Positions 17,812 to 26,620 are shown, numbered from the stretch's first letter. The stretch: DNA of 64,000 nt from Alphaproteobacteria bacterium (GCA_024236075.1 JACKLE010000001.1:372001-436000); one strand, 5' to 3'. A program made the numbers and translations. The notes: generated from the letters alone by a model not told the origin.

Positions 17812-18504
17812 ATGACCGGCCTTTCGACCATCCGCCCGCGCGGGCTCGCCATCGCGCTCTGCGCGCTCGGTGCCACGCTCCTCGCCCTGCCCGGCGCGGC
17901 GGCGGCCAAGGCGACGCAATACGTCATCGGGCTCGACCTTTCGAAGAGCAATCCGCTCGTCACCGACTCGGACTATGCCCGCAAGGTGGCGACGCGCATC
18001 GAGCCGCTGATCCAGCATCTGGAGTTCATGGACATCGTCACGCTGCGGACCTTCGGCAGCTACAACACCGGCGAGAACGCGCTCCGGATCGACAAGACGA
18101 TCTCCAAGCTCGATCCCGCCGAGAAGGTGTCGATCATCGTGCGCGAGGTCGTCGCCGGCGTGCCGCGCCTGATCGAATCGGGCCGCCTCAAGGCGCAGCC
18201 CTCCACCAACATGCTCGCCTTCATGGAGAACATGGCCGAGGTCGTCGACTGCAAGAAGGTCAACACGACCTTCATTCTGATCACGGACGGCATCGAGGAC
18301 TCGGCCTATGCGCGCCTCATCGCCAAGGGCGCGACGCTGCCCGAGCCGAGGGCCGATCTCTTCAAGGGCTGCCAGGAGCTGCAGATCCTCGGCCTCGGCC
18401 AGGGGCAGTCGAGCCCGGAGATCACCGTGCGCCTGCGCGAGCAATGGACCGCCTGGGCCGAGAAGGCCGGCTTCAAGTCCTTCCTCGGCCTCAACGACTG
18501 GTAA
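17812..18504 (+). CDS. Secreted von Willebrand factor A-like protein
   Basis: A 230-residue protein with a signal peptide (residues 1-33, ending A-A-A-A-K-A). The mature part looks like a VWA/integrin-I fold. A MIDAS-type D-L-S-K-S motif (D-x-S-x-S) lies near residue 42. A central helix region follows, then F-I-L-I-T-D-G-I-E-D near 153-162, where the T-D-G strand end is typical. VWA domains bind ligands through a divalent metal. Two Cys (C-K-K-V and G-C-Q-E-L) may pair. An AGGGGGAGA ribosome site precedes the ATG. The function is unknown; the only candidate partner is the membrane protein upstream. Confidence 0.65.
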   Translation: MTGLSTIRPRGLAIALCALGATLLALPGAAAAKATQYVIGLDLSKSNPLVTDSDYARKVATRIEPLIQHLEFMDIVTLRTFGSYNTGENALRIDKTISKLDPAEKVSIIVREVVAGVPRLIESGRLKAQPSTNMLAFMENMAEVVDCKKVNTTFILITDGIEDSAYARLIAKGATLPEPRADLFKGCQELQILGLGQGQSSPEITVRLREQWTAWAEKAGFKSFLGLNDW

Positions 18505-18567
18505 GACGCCCGGGCGCGCACCGGCGCCGCCGCTTCCCTCGCTCTGCGGGAGAGGGATGCGAGACCA

Positions 18568-18603
18568 GGCGCTCCTTCTTGGGAGCGCCCGGCCGCAGCC
18601 GGG
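18568..18603. terminator. Tandem hairpins at the VWA/gluQ convergent junction
   Basis: Two adjacent perfect hairpins lie between convergent genes. The first is GGCGCTCC (18568-18575) with GGAGCGCC (18582-18589). The second is CCCGGC (18588-18593) with GCCGGG (18598-18603). They overlap by two bases, so they would be alternative structures. Position suggests bidirectional termination; no T-run is present. Confidence 0.4.
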
Positions 18604-18680
18604 TGAGGGGCCCGGCCGCTGGTGGGAAACATCCGTTCACAGCCGGACCGGCGGCCCCGTCCGCCTCCCGGCCTCGCCGC

Positions 18681-19550
18681 TCAGACGAGCCCGAGCCGCG
18701 CGCGGATGTCGGCAGGCCTCGCTCCCGCCGCGCGCAGGGCGGCGAGCGAGAGGCTTTCGCTGCGCTTGGCGAGGCGCGCGCCGGCGGCGTCCCGCACGAG
18801 GGCGTGATGGTGCCAGCGCGGCACGGGCAGGCCGAGGAGCGCCTGCAGGACGCGGTGGACATGCGTCGCCGCGAAGAGATCCTCGCCGCGCGTGACGAGG
18901 GTGACGCCCTGCGCCGCATCGTCGACCGTCACCGCGAGATGATAGCTCGCCGGAAAATCCTTCCGTGCCAGGACGACGTCGCCGGAGCCGGCGGGATCGA
19001 CGGCGATCTCGCCCTGCTCGCCCGCGGGGCCGCGGCCCTCCTCGCGGAAGGCGAGCGCTCCCGCGATCGCCAGCGCCTTCGCGGCGTCGAGGCGCAGCGC
19101 ATGCGGCTCGCCTCGCGCGATCCGCGCCGCGCGCACGCTCTCGTCCAGCGCGCGGCACGTGCCGGGATAGAGCGGGCCGTCGGGGCCCTGCGGGGCGCCC
19201 GCGCTCCGGGCGACCTCCTCGGCGATCTCCCGGCGCGTGCAGAAGCAGGGATAGAGGACGCCGAGCGAGGCGAGCCTTCGAAGGGCGGCGGCATAGTCCG
19301 CGACGTGCTCGGATTGTCTGCGCACGGGCGTCTCGAAGGCGAGGCCGAGCCAGGCGAGGTCCGCGAGGATGGCCGCCTCGAACTCGGGGCGGCTGCGCGC
19401 GGCGTCGATGTCCTCGATCCGCACGAGGAAGCGTCCGCCGCCGGCGCGCGCGAGGTCGTGGGCGAGGATCGCGGCGAAGGCATGGCCCAGATGCAGGGCG
19501 CCCGTCGGGCTCGGGGCGAAGCGGGTGACGGGAGGCGTCGGCATGGACAT
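18681..19550 (-). CDS. gluQ: Glutamyl-Q tRNA(Asp) synthetase
   Basis: A 289-residue GluRS-like enzyme without an anticodon-binding domain. It attaches glutamate to queuosine-34 of tRNA(Asp). The N-terminus has R-F-A-P-S-P-T-G-A-L-H-L-G-H with the HIGH-type motif. A zinc site is suggested by C-F-C at about 103-105 and Y-P-G-T-C further on. The KMSKS equivalent is L-A-K-R-S-E-S. I prefer the ATG at 19550 because GGGAGA lies 6 bases upstream; starts at 19562 and 19544 are possible. It stands alone between two convergent or divergent neighbours. Confidence 0.92.
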   Translation of the reverse strand: MSMPTPPVTRFAPSPTGALHLGHAFAAILAHDLARAGGGRFLVRIEDIDAARSRPEFEAAILADLAWLGLAFETPVRRQSEHVADYAAALRRLASLGVLYPCFCTRREIAEEVARSAGAPQGPDGPLYPGTCRALDESVRAARIARGEPHALRLDAAKALAIAGALAFREEGRGPAGEQGEIAVDPAGSGDVVLARKDFPASYHLAVTVDDAAQGVTLVTRGEDLFAATHVHRVLQALLGLPVPRWHHHALVRDAAGARLAKRSESLSLAALRAAGARPADIRARLGLV

Positions 19551-19609
19551 GACATCTCCCATCTCCAGCGCCTAAAAGGAAGGCGGTCCGGTTCACAAGG
19601 AGGTCTGCG

Positions 19610-20308
19610 ATGTCGCTGGGGTCCGAACGCAAGCTTGGCGAGCTCACGGGCCCGCGCCTGCCGGCCGCGAGCGGCAAGGCGGACCGCCTCGTCGTCTTCC
19701 TGCACGGCTACGGCGCGGACGGGCAGGATCTCATCTCGCTCGGCGCCCATTGGGCGCGCGCCATGCCGACGGCGGCCTTCGCCGCGCCCAACGCGCCTGA
19801 GCGCTGCGAGATGTCGCCCACGGGCTATCAGTGGTGGGGCTTCTCGACGCGCCGCTCGCCCGAGGAGGCCGCGCGCGGGGCGCAGGCCGTCGCGCCGCTG
19901 CTCGACCGCTTCCTCGACGCCGAGCTCGCGCGGCTCGCCATCCCCGCCGACCGCCTCGCGCTCGTCGGCTTCAGCCAGGGCACGATGATGGCGCTTCACG
20001 TCGGCCTCAGGCGCGCCGTTGCGCCCGTGGGCATCGTCGGCTATTCGGGCCTCCTCCTTATGCCCGAGCGCCTCTCTGAGATCTCGGCGCGCCCGCCCGT
20101 CCTGCTCGTGCACGGCGACGCGGACGAGATGATCCCCGCCGCACGCACCCACGATGCCGCCGCGGCGCTCGGCGAGGCCGGCGTGCCCGTGCAGTGGCAC
20201 ATATCGCGCGGCATCGGCCACGGCATCGCGCCGGACGGGCTGGAGCTGGGCGGGCGTTTCCTCGTCGACGCGTTCGGCGGCCGCCTCCCGGCCGGCGCGC
20301 GCCCCTAG
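19610..20308 (+). CDS. Phospholipase/carboxylesterase family alpha/beta hydrolase
   Basis: A 232-residue single-domain hydrolase of the EstB/acyl-protein-thioesterase type. An oxyanion-side motif, F-L-H-G-Y-G-A-D-G-Q-D-L, occurs early. The nucleophile elbow is G-F-S-Q-G (Ser about 125). The acid is in V-H-G-D-A-D-E-M-I-P and the catalytic His in R-G-I-G-H-G-I. The triad is complete. The family hydrolyses short esters or lysophospholipids in the cytoplasm; the physiological substrate is unknown. Its stop codon lies within a hairpin. Confidence 0.9.
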   Translation: MSLGSERKLGELTGPRLPAASGKADRLVVFLHGYGADGQDLISLGAHWARAMPTAAFAAPNAPERCEMSPTGYQWWGFSTRRSPEEAARGAQAVAPLLDRFLDAELARLAIPADRLALVGFSQGTMMALHVGLRRAVAPVGIVGYSGLLLMPERLSEISARPPVLLVHGDADEMIPAARTHDAAAALGEAGVPVQWHISRGIGHGIAPDGLELGGRFLVDAFGGRLPAGARP

Positions 20309-20335
20309 CGCCTCCGGCGCCCCAGGGCTAGGGGC
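20301..20335 (+). terminator. Hairpin overlapping the esterase stop codon
   Basis: A perfect 9-base inverted repeat, GCCCCTAGC (20301-20309) and GCTAGGGGC (20327-20335), contains the TAG stop of the esterase. The loop is 17 bases. No T-run follows, so it may be a Rho-assisted or 3'-stabilising structure. Confidence 0.4.
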
Positions 20336-20452
20336 GTCATGAAGCCTTCACGCCATATCGTGTATGGTAGGTCAGATTGCGCCGGGCCGGATTTCCTCTA
20401 GGCTGTCGGCGGGCCGACTACCCAGGCGCCGGGGCGATCCGGGAGGCGTTGC

Positions 20453-21064
20453 GTGCTGCTTGCGAGCGAGACCTTGGACGGGCTGCCTGCCCCCGTGCCG
20501 CTGGCGACCGGCGCGGCGCGCTCGCCCGAGAGCTGCCCCGCGCTCGTGCTCAACGCGGACTTCCGTCCCTTGAGCTATTTTCCGCTGTCGGTGTGGTCGT
20601 GGCAGGACGCGATCAAGGCGGTCTTTCAGGACCGCGTGAACATCGTCTCCGAATATGACCGCGTCGTGCGCTCGCCGACCTGCGCGATGCGCCTGCCGAG
20701 CGTCATCAGCCTGAAGACGTTCGTGAAGCCCGCGCGCCAGCCGGCCTTCACGCGCTTCAACGTCTTCCTGCGCGACCGCTTCCGCTGCCAATATTGCGGC
20801 GCGAGCCAGGATCTGACCTTCGACCATCTCATCCCGCGCTCGCGGGGCGGGCGGACGACCTGGACGAACGTGGTGACCGCGTGCTCGCCCTGCAACCTCA
20901 AGAAGGGCGGGCATCTGCCCTCGCAATGCGGCATGACGCCGGCGCGCCGTCCCATGCAGCCGACGGTGCAGGAGCTGCACAATAACGGGCGCCTCTTCCC
21001 GCAGAACTATCTGCACGAGAGCTGGCAGGACTATCTCTATTGGGACAGCGAGCTCGAGCCTTGA
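20453..21064 (+). CDS. HNH endonuclease family protein
   Basis: A 203-residue protein starting at GTG behind GGGAGG. The C-terminal half has an HNH/McrA-type core: C-Q-Y-C-G at about 112-116, D-L-T-F-D-H-L-I-P-R-S-R-G-G, T-N-V-V, and C-S-P-C-N-L-K-K-G. Two CxxC pairs give a zinc-stabilised domain. The N-terminal part (A-L-V-L-N-A-D-F-R-P-L-S) is shared by a widespread group of stand-alone HNH proteins in alphaproteobacteria. No toxin, restriction or phage gene is adjacent. The biological role is unknown. Confidence 0.88.
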   Translation: MLLASETLDGLPAPVPLATGAARSPESCPALVLNADFRPLSYFPLSVWSWQDAIKAVFQDRVNIVSEYDRVVRSPTCAMRLPSVISLKTFVKPARQPAFTRFNVFLRDRFRCQYCGASQDLTFDHLIPRSRGGRTTWTNVVTACSPCNLKKGGHLPSQCGMTPARRPMQPTVQELHNNGRLFPQNYLHESWQDYLYWDSELEP

Positions 21065-21579
21065 CGCGGCCCCGCGCGGCCGTCCTTGCGGGCCTGTTCG
21101 CCGCCGCCCTCGGACTTGCCCATGCCGCGGAGCCGCCGGCGCAGGACGGCGCGGCCGAGTTCGTCGCCATGGCGATCAGGGAGCATGCCGGCGAGGTGCG
21201 CCTCGCCCGCCTCGCGGCCGAGCGCGCCGCGACGCCCGAGGTGCGCGCCTTCGCCGAGACGATGCTCGCCGACCACCGGGACGCCAAGGCCGCGTTCCTC
21301 GAGGTCGGGCGCGCGCTGAAGCTGCGCCCGCCGCGCGGCATCGCCGACGAGGCGGAGGAGGAGTTCGCCGCGCTCTCCGCGCTCGAAGGCCGCGCCTTCG
21401 ACCGCGAGTTCCTGGCCTACGCGGTCGACGTCCACGAGAGCGTCCTCGCCGACTTCGTCCGCGAGGCGCGGGCCGGCCATGGCGAGGCGAGCCGGGAAGC
21501 CGAGCGCGAGCTCGCGATGCTGCGCCGGCATCTGCAGACGGCGCGCAACCTCAAGGTCCGCCTCGGCGCCGGCCCCTGA
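21061..21579 (+). CDS. DUF4142-type secreted helical protein
   Basis: A 172-residue protein. I chose the TTG at 21061, which overlaps the HNH stop (TTGA), because it opens a clean signal peptide, M-T-R-P-R then a hydrophobic core to A-H-A-A. A TTG at 21040 is also possible. The mature region is almost wholly helical, with the pattern F-A-E-T-M-L-A-D-H-R-D-A seen in DUF4142 and related ferritin-like four-helix bundles. It is translationally coupled to the HNH gene. Function is unknown; DUF4142 proteins are often stress-related envelope proteins. Confidence 0.7.
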   Translation: MTRPRAAVLAGLFAAALGLAHAAEPPAQDGAAEFVAMAIREHAGEVRLARLAAERAATPEVRAFAETMLADHRDAKAAFLEVGRALKLRPPRGIADEAEEEFAALSALEGRAFDREFLAYAVDVHESVLADFVREARAGHGEASREAERELAMLRRHLQTARNLKVRLGAGP

Positions 21580-21609
21580 CGCCCGAAAGACCGCAGGCGG
21601 ACGAAGCGC

Positions 21610-22728
21610 TCAGAGCTTCTCGAGGATCACGCTGCCTGCGGAGTATCCCGCTCCGAAGGAGCACAGGAGCGCGAGATCGCCCTTGCGAAGGCCCTCGCGG
21701 TGCTTGTGGAAGGCGATGACCGAGCCGGCCGAGCTCGTGTTCGCGTAGGTGTCGAGGATGATGGGCGCTTCCTCGGGGCTCGGGTCGCGGCCGAGCACGC
21801 GGCGCGCGATGAGCTCGTTCATGTTGGCGTTGGCCTGATGGAGCCAGAGCCGCTTGAGCGCGGCGGGCTCGAGGCCGAGCTCCTTCAGATGGGCGAGGAT
21901 GAGCTCGGCGACGAGCGGCACGACCTCCTTGAAGACCTTGCGGCCCTCCTGGACGAAGAGCTTGTCGGGCTTGCCGATGCCTTCGGGGGCGGCGCGGTTG
22001 AGGAAGCCGAAATTGTTGCGGATGTTGTTCGAGAACTGCGTCGCGAGCCTCGTCCCGAGGATCCTGAAGGCGCCGGTCCCCCGCGCCGCCTCGGCGGGCT
22101 CGAGCAGCACCGCCGTCCCGACGTCGCCGAAGATGAAATGGCTGTCGCGATCGCGGAAGTTGAGATGGCCCGAGCAGATCTCGGGATTGACGACCAGGAC
22201 CGCGCGCGCCGTCCCGGCACGGATCATGTCGGATGCGACCGTCATGCCGAAGGTCGCCGACGAGCAGGCGACGTTCATGTCGAAGGCGAAGCCCTTCGCG
22301 CCCAGCGCCTTCTGCACCTCGATGGCGATGGCGGGGTAGGCGCGCTGGAGGTTCGAGCAGGCGCAGATGACGGCGTCGATCTCCGTCCCCTGACGGTCCG
22401 CCGATTTCAGCGCCTCGCGGGCCGCCGCGACCGCGATCTCGGCGAGGATCGAGGGCTCCTCGTTCGGCCGCTCGGGGATCGAGGGCACCATGCGCGCGGG
22501 ATCGAGGATGCCGTCCTTCTCGACGACGAAGCGCGCCTTGATGCCGGACGCCTTCTCGATGAAGGCGACGCTCGAGGGCTCGATCGCCGCCGCCTTTCCG
22601 GACGCGATGGCCTCGGCATTGGCCGCGTTCTCGCGCGCGGCAAAGGCGTTGAAGGCGGCGACGAGCTCCTCGTTCGAGATGGAGTATGGCGGCGTGTAGA
22701 GGCCGGTCGAGCTGATGGCGACGCTCAT
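21610..22728 (-). CDS. 3-Oxoacyl-ACP synthase III-like protein
   Basis: A 372-residue thiolase-fold enzyme, longer than typical FabH (about 320) because of an extended segment near residues 25-60. The nucleophile motif is N-V-A-C-S-S-A-T-F-G. The catalytic His is in W-L-H-Q-A-N-A-N-M-N and the Asn in D-T-Y-A-N-T-S-S-A-G, so the Cys-His-Asn triad is complete. FabH-type enzymes condense an acyl-CoA with malonyl-ACP. The longer subgroup may use other acyl donors. It is a lone gene, so a role outside bulk fatty acid initiation is possible. Confidence 0.88.
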   Translation of the reverse strand: MSVAISSTGLYTPPYSISNEELVAAFNAFAARENAANAEAIASGKAAAIEPSSVAFIEKASGIKARFVVEKDGILDPARMVPSIPERPNEEPSILAEIAVAAAREALKSADRQGTEIDAVICACSNLQRAYPAIAIEVQKALGAKGFAFDMNVACSSATFGMTVASDMIRAGTARAVLVVNPEICSGHLNFRDRDSHFIFGDVGTAVLLEPAEAARGTGAFRILGTRLATQFSNNIRNNFGFLNRAAPEGIGKPDKLFVQEGRKVFKEVVPLVAELILAHLKELGLEPAALKRLWLHQANANMNELIARRVLGRDPSPEEAPIILDTYANTSSAGSVIAFHKHREGLRKGDLALLCSFGAGYSAGSVILEKL

Positions 22729-22834
22729 GGCGCAAACGCTCCCCCCGGATCGGCGGGCCGGTTTCCCGTTCGTTGAAACTGACCGAAGTGTCGCCTGAGC
22801 CGCGCTCGGCGCGCAAGCGTCCGCGCCGGAGGCG

Positions 22835-23422
22835 TCAGCCCTTGGCGAGCCGGGCGACCTCCGCGTGGCGGAAGCAGGCGGCGGTGTGATCGTTGACGAG
22901 GCCCACGGCCTGGGCGAAGGCATAGACGATGGTCGGGCCGACGAAGCGAAAGCCCTTTTCCTTCAGGGCCTTGGAGAGGCGCACGCTCATCTCGGTCTGG
23001 GCCGGAATCTCGCTCATGGCGCGCCAGCGGTTCTGCACCGGACGCCCGTCCACGAAGCCCCACAGGAAGCGGTCGAACGCGCCTTCGCCGTCCGTCTCCC
23101 GCATGTCGAGGACAATGCGCGCGCCGGCGATCGCCGCTTCGATCTTGCCGCGATGGCGGACGATGCCCGGATCGGCGAGCAGGCGCGCAATGTCCCTCTC
23201 GCCGAAGCGGGCGACCTTCTCGGGCTCGAAGCCCTTGAACGCCTTCCGGAAGGCCTCGCGCTTCCGCAGGATGGTGATCCAGGAGAGGCCGGCCTGAAAG
23301 CCGTCGAGCATGAGTTTCTCGTAGAGGGCGCGGTCGTCGTGCTCGGGCACGCCCCATTCCTCGTCGTGATAGGCGACGTAGAGCGGGTCCTCGCCAGGCC
23401 AGGCGCAGCGCGACGCCGTCAC
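22835..23422 (-). CDS. tag: DNA-3-methyladenine glycosylase I
   Basis: A 195-residue Tag enzyme that excises 3-methyladenine from alkylated DNA. The N-terminus has R-C-A-W-P-G-E-D-P and Y-H-D-E-E-W-G. The C-terminus has N-D-H-T-A-A-C-F-R-H. These supply the Cys/His pairs of the structural zinc site. The GTG start at 23422 overlaps the ygfZ stop (GTGA), so the two genes are translationally coupled. Confidence 0.95.
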   Translation of the reverse strand: MTASRCAWPGEDPLYVAYHDEEWGVPEHDDRALYEKLMLDGFQAGLSWITILRKREAFRKAFKGFEPEKVARFGERDIARLLADPGIVRHRGKIEAAIAGARIVLDMRETDGEGAFDRFLWGFVDGRPVQNRWRAMSEIPAQTEMSVRLSKALKEKGFRFVGPTIVYAFAQAVGLVNDHTAACFRHAEVARLAKG

Positions 23423-24369
23423 GGCGCGCCTCCCTCGGCGCCGGGGGCCGCCAGCCAATCGGGCCAGCGGATGCGGGCCGGGGTGCCGTCCGCCTCGAGC
23501 GGGCCGTCGAGGCCGACCCCTTCCTCGACGAGGCGGTCCGTGCGCAGCAGCGCGAAGCCGCCGGGGCCGGCGGACGAGACGATCTCGCCGACGTCGCGCC
23601 CGCCCGCGCGCAGCACGGTTCCCTGCGCGGGGAAGGGCTCGGCCGCGACCGGCACCAGGCGCTTCTTCAGCCCGGCGCGGTGGCGCATGCGCGCCGTCAG
23701 CTCCTGGCCCACATAGCAGCCCTTGCGGAAATCGACCGCGTTGAGCTCGGCGAGATTGGCCTCGAGCGCGAAGAGCCTCTCGGGCGGCAGGTCGCCGGCG
23801 CCCTCCGCGACGCCGAGAGCGAGGCGGTGGCCGCGCCAATCGCCCTCCTCGGCGGGCGCGTAGCCCGCCGCGAGGAGGGGCTCGAGGCTTTCCTCCGTGG
23901 GCAGATAAAGTCGCGCGCCGAGGCCCTCGAGGCGCGGATCGCCGAGCGCGAGGCCTCCGAAGGCGGCGCGCGCCTCGCCCGGCACGAGGCCGTCAAGGCC
24001 GGGCAGCCCGCCCGCGCCGAAGAGGGCGTAGACGCGCACCCGCGCGCGCTCGTCGGCGATCGTGACCTTGGCGCGCAGCCGGTAGAGCGTGAGCTTCTTC
24101 TGCAGCATGGGCACGAGGCTCTCATCCGCCTCGAGAAGGAGGCCGCCCTCGGCGAGCTCGATTAGGAGCAGCTCGGCGACGAGCTTGCCCTGCGGCGTGA
24201 GGAGCGCGGCCGCGAGGCCCCGATCCGGCGCCAGGCGCCCAAGATCGTTGGTGAGCAGGCCCTGGAGAAAGCTCTTCGCCTCCGGCCCGCCCACGGCCAG
24301 CACGCCGCGCGAGCCGAGCGCCGCGGCGCGCGCGCCACTCCCGTCCTTCGCGTCGATGCCGTCCGCCAT
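23419..24369 (-). CDS. ygfZ: YgfZ/GcvT-family folate-binding protein
   Basis: A 316-residue folate-binding protein of the GcvT-like fold. It contains the diagnostic K-G-C-Y-V-G-Q-E-L-T motif at about residues 213-222, with the reactive Cys. In E. coli YgfZ supports iron-sulfur cluster assembly or repair, including the MiaB cluster used in tRNA thiomethylation. An early L-G-S-R-G-V-L-A-V-G-G-P segment and L-Q-G-L-L-T-N-D-L fit the family. It precedes tag with a 4-base overlap. Confidence 0.93.
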   Translation of the reverse strand: MADGIDAKDGSGARAAALGSRGVLAVGGPEAKSFLQGLLTNDLGRLAPDRGLAAALLTPQGKLVAELLLIELAEGGLLLEADESLVPMLQKKLTLYRLRAKVTIADERARVRVYALFGAGGLPGLDGLVPGEARAAFGGLALGDPRLEGLGARLYLPTEESLEPLLAAGYAPAEEGDWRGHRLALGVAEGAGDLPPERLFALEANLAELNAVDFRKGCYVGQELTARMRHRAGLKKRLVPVAAEPFPAQGTVLRAGGRDVGEIVSSAGPGGFALLRTDRLVEEGVGLDGPLEADGTPARIRWPDWLAAPGAEGGAP

Positions 24370-24444
24370 GCCGTCGCGCCTGCCCTTCGCGGGCCAAGAC
24401 TGTCATGGGGACGCGCGCGACGGAAGGCCGCCGCCCTGGGCGGG

Positions 24445-24876
24445 TCACGGCGCCGCGCCGAGAACGACATGGCCGTCCGCGTCGCGCGTCCAGCCGGGAT
24501 TGTGCGCGACCTCCCAGAGATGGCCGTCCGGATCGGCGAAGTAGCCGCGATAGCCGCCCCAGAACACCTTCTCGCCCTTCCGGACGATGCGCGCGCCAGC
24601 CGCCTCGGCGTCGCGCAGGGTCTCGTCCACCTCCGCCTCGCCCGCGACGTTGTAGGCGAGCGTCATCGCCTTGAAGCCCAGCTCGCCGAGCGGAAGCGAT
24701 GCGTCCTGCGCGAGCTCGTCGAGGGCGAAGAGCGCGAGCGCGAAGCCGTTCATCTGATAGACCGTCCAGCCCGCGAGCGAGCGCGGATGCGGCGCAAAGC
24801 CGAGCCGGGCATAGAAGGCCCGCGCGCGCTCCATGCTCCGCACACCGAGGGTGATGAGGTCGACCCGCTGCTCCAT
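24445..24876 (-). CDS. VOC family (glyoxalase-like) protein
   Basis: A 143-residue two-module vicinal-oxygen-chelate protein. It starts with L-I-T-L-G-V-R-S-M-E-R-A-R-A-F-Y, the usual first strand and helix. It ends with Y-F-A-D-P-D-G-H-L-W-E-V-A-H-N, which contains the family's metal-binding Glu. The first metal ligand is less clear. Such proteins range from glyoxalases to antibiotic-binding proteins; the substrate cannot be told here. An A/T-rich patch just upstream (24895-24910) is a likely promoter area. Confidence 0.85.
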   Translation of the reverse strand: MEQRVDLITLGVRSMERARAFYARLGFAPHPRSLAGWTVYQMNGFALALFALDELAQDASLPLGELGFKAMTLAYNVAGEAEVDETLRDAEAAGARIVRKGEKVFWGGYRGYFADPDGHLWEVAHNPGWTRDADGHVVLGAAP

Positions 24877-25015
24877 GGCTGCACCGCTCCATATGTTCTC
24901 TTTTTGTTCTAGAGCCGATCCGGCCGGCCGTCAAGGGCGTGGACGCTCGCCTTTCCCGCCCGCGCCGCTACCATGGCGGCCCGAGTCGCGCCCCTTCGTC
25001 CGGAATCACGAGCCC

Positions 25016-26587
25016 ATGCTGACAGCCGGCTTCTTCGCCGCCGACGACAGGCCGAGCCCTCGCGGCCTCGTCGAGGGGCTCGCGCAGGCGCTCGGCGGCG
25101 AGGGGCCGCCGGCCGTGCGGCTCGACACGGGCCGGCTTCTCATTCTCGAGGCGGCGGCGGCCGGCACCGCGGCCGAGGAGGCGCGCACGAGCGCCCGTTT
25201 CGACGCCGCCGATGCCGAGCTCACGCTCTCGCGCGCGACCTTTGGGCCGCGCCCGCTCTATTACCGCGAGCTCGCGGAGGGGCTCGCCTTCTCCTCGCGC
25301 CTCGCGCCGCTCGCGCGGCTTCAGGGAACGGCGCCCCTGCGGCCCGCCGCCGTGCAGGAGCTTCTCGAGCTTCAGTTCACGACCGGGCGCGAGACCGTCT
25401 TCGCCGATATATTCCGTGTGCGTCCGGGCGAGAGCGTGCGCGTGCGCGGCGGGCGCATCGTCGGGCGCGGTCGGGAGGCGGGCGCGCTCGAGGAGGCGGT
25501 CGCGCCGCGCTCGGAGAGCGAGGCGATCGAGGCGTTCGACGCGGCGCTCGTCGAGGCGCTGCGCCTGCGCATCGAGGCCGGCGGCCCGGGCGACCTCGTC
25601 ACCACGGGTGAGGTCGAGGGCCTCGCCCTCGCCGTGGGCCTGCGGCGCCTCTCGCCGGGCGCCGGGCGCGTGCGCCTCTATTCCGACGCCCCGCGGGGCG
25701 CGGAAGCGCGCGGGCGTCTCGGCCGTCTCGGCCTCCTCGGCGCGCATGTCGAGGCGGTGACGGTGACGGGGGAGCTCTTCTGGACGGTGCTTCCGTCCGT
25801 CGTGGCGGCCATAGACGATCCGGCAGCGGATTATTTCTCGGTGGTGCTGCATCTCCTCGCGACCGGCGCGGCGAGGGGGCCGGGCCATATCGTCTCGCCG
25901 GTGGGCGCGAACGAGCTCTTCGCGGGCTATTCGCGCTATCGGCGCAATCAGCGTCCGAGCGTCCTCGGCGGCCGGGCTCTGCGCGCGCGCGGCCATCTCG
26001 AGGGCTTCCGCGTGCTGAAGGAGGAGGACGACCACTGGCGCGACGGCATCGCGGCCGCCGAGATCCGCCTGCGGTCGCGGCCGCTGACGGCGCTTCAGCG
26101 CGCCCAGGCGCTCGACTGCGGCGACTGGCTCGTGGCCGACGTCCTCAACGTGCACGAGCGCGTCTTCGGCGCGGCGGGGCTCGCCGTCAGCGCGCCCTAT
26201 CTCGACGAGCGCCTCGCGCGGCTCGCCTTCACTCTGCCCGACCGCCTGAAGGTGCGCGGGCGCCACGGCAAATATCTCATCCGCCGCTGGCTCGAGCGCG
26301 TGGCGCCCGATCTCGAGCCCTTCGGCCCCCGCGCGCGGCCGCGCATTCCCATAGCGCGCCTTCTCGCGCACGAGGTCGGCCGCATCGCGCCGGCGCTCGC
26401 GCGCTCGCAGGCGCTGCTCGCCTATTGCGACGCCGGGGCCGTCGCGAGCCTGTGCGACCGCCTTGCCCGCACCGGGAACCGCCGCGCTGGCATCGCGGTA
26501 TGGGTCCTCGTATTCTTCGCGCTCTGGCATGCCATCCACGTCGAAGGCAAGGCGCCCGAGGGCAGCGTCTTCGACATTCTGGCCTGA
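25016..26587 (+). CDS. Asparagine synthetase-like protein with degenerate active sites
   Basis: A 523-residue protein with asparagine synthetase B architecture: an N-terminal Ntn-like half (1-165) and a C-terminal synthetase half (166-523). Recognisable elements are F-G-P-R-P-L-Y-Y, S-S-R-L-A-P-L, D-I-F-R-V-R-P-G-E-S and A-P-Y-L-D-E-R-L. The glutaminase Cys at position 2 is absent (M-L-T-A-G). The PPi-loop S-G-G-x-D-S is replaced by T-T-G-E-V-E-G at about 196-202. The acidic G-A-D-E-L-F motif is G-A-N-E-L-F at about 297-302. It is therefore unlikely to synthesise asparagine and may be regulatory, structural or specialised. It lies 33 bases before pyrC. Confidence 0.75.
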   Translation: MLTAGFFAADDRPSPRGLVEGLAQALGGEGPPAVRLDTGRLLILEAAAAGTAAEEARTSARFDAADAELTLSRATFGPRPLYYRELAEGLAFSSRLAPLARLQGTAPLRPAAVQELLELQFTTGRETVFADIFRVRPGESVRVRGGRIVGRGREAGALEEAVAPRSESEAIEAFDAALVEALRLRIEAGGPGDLVTTGEVEGLALAVGLRRLSPGAGRVRLYSDAPRGAEARGRLGRLGLLGAHVEAVTVTGELFWTVLPSVVAAIDDPAADYFSVVLHLLATGAARGPGHIVSPVGANELFAGYSRYRRNQRPSVLGGRALRARGHLEGFRVLKEEDDHWRDGIAAAEIRLRSRPLTALQRAQALDCGDWLVADVLNVHERVFGAAGLAVSAPYLDERLARLAFTLPDRLKVRGRHGKYLIRRWLERVAPDLEPFGPRARPRIPIARLLAHEVGRIAPALARSQALLAYCDAGAVASLCDRLARTGNRRAGIAVWVLVFFALWHAIHVEGKAPEGSVFDILA

Positions 26588-26620
26588 GCCCGGCGCGGGC
26601 AATCCATCCGGGAGCTGACG

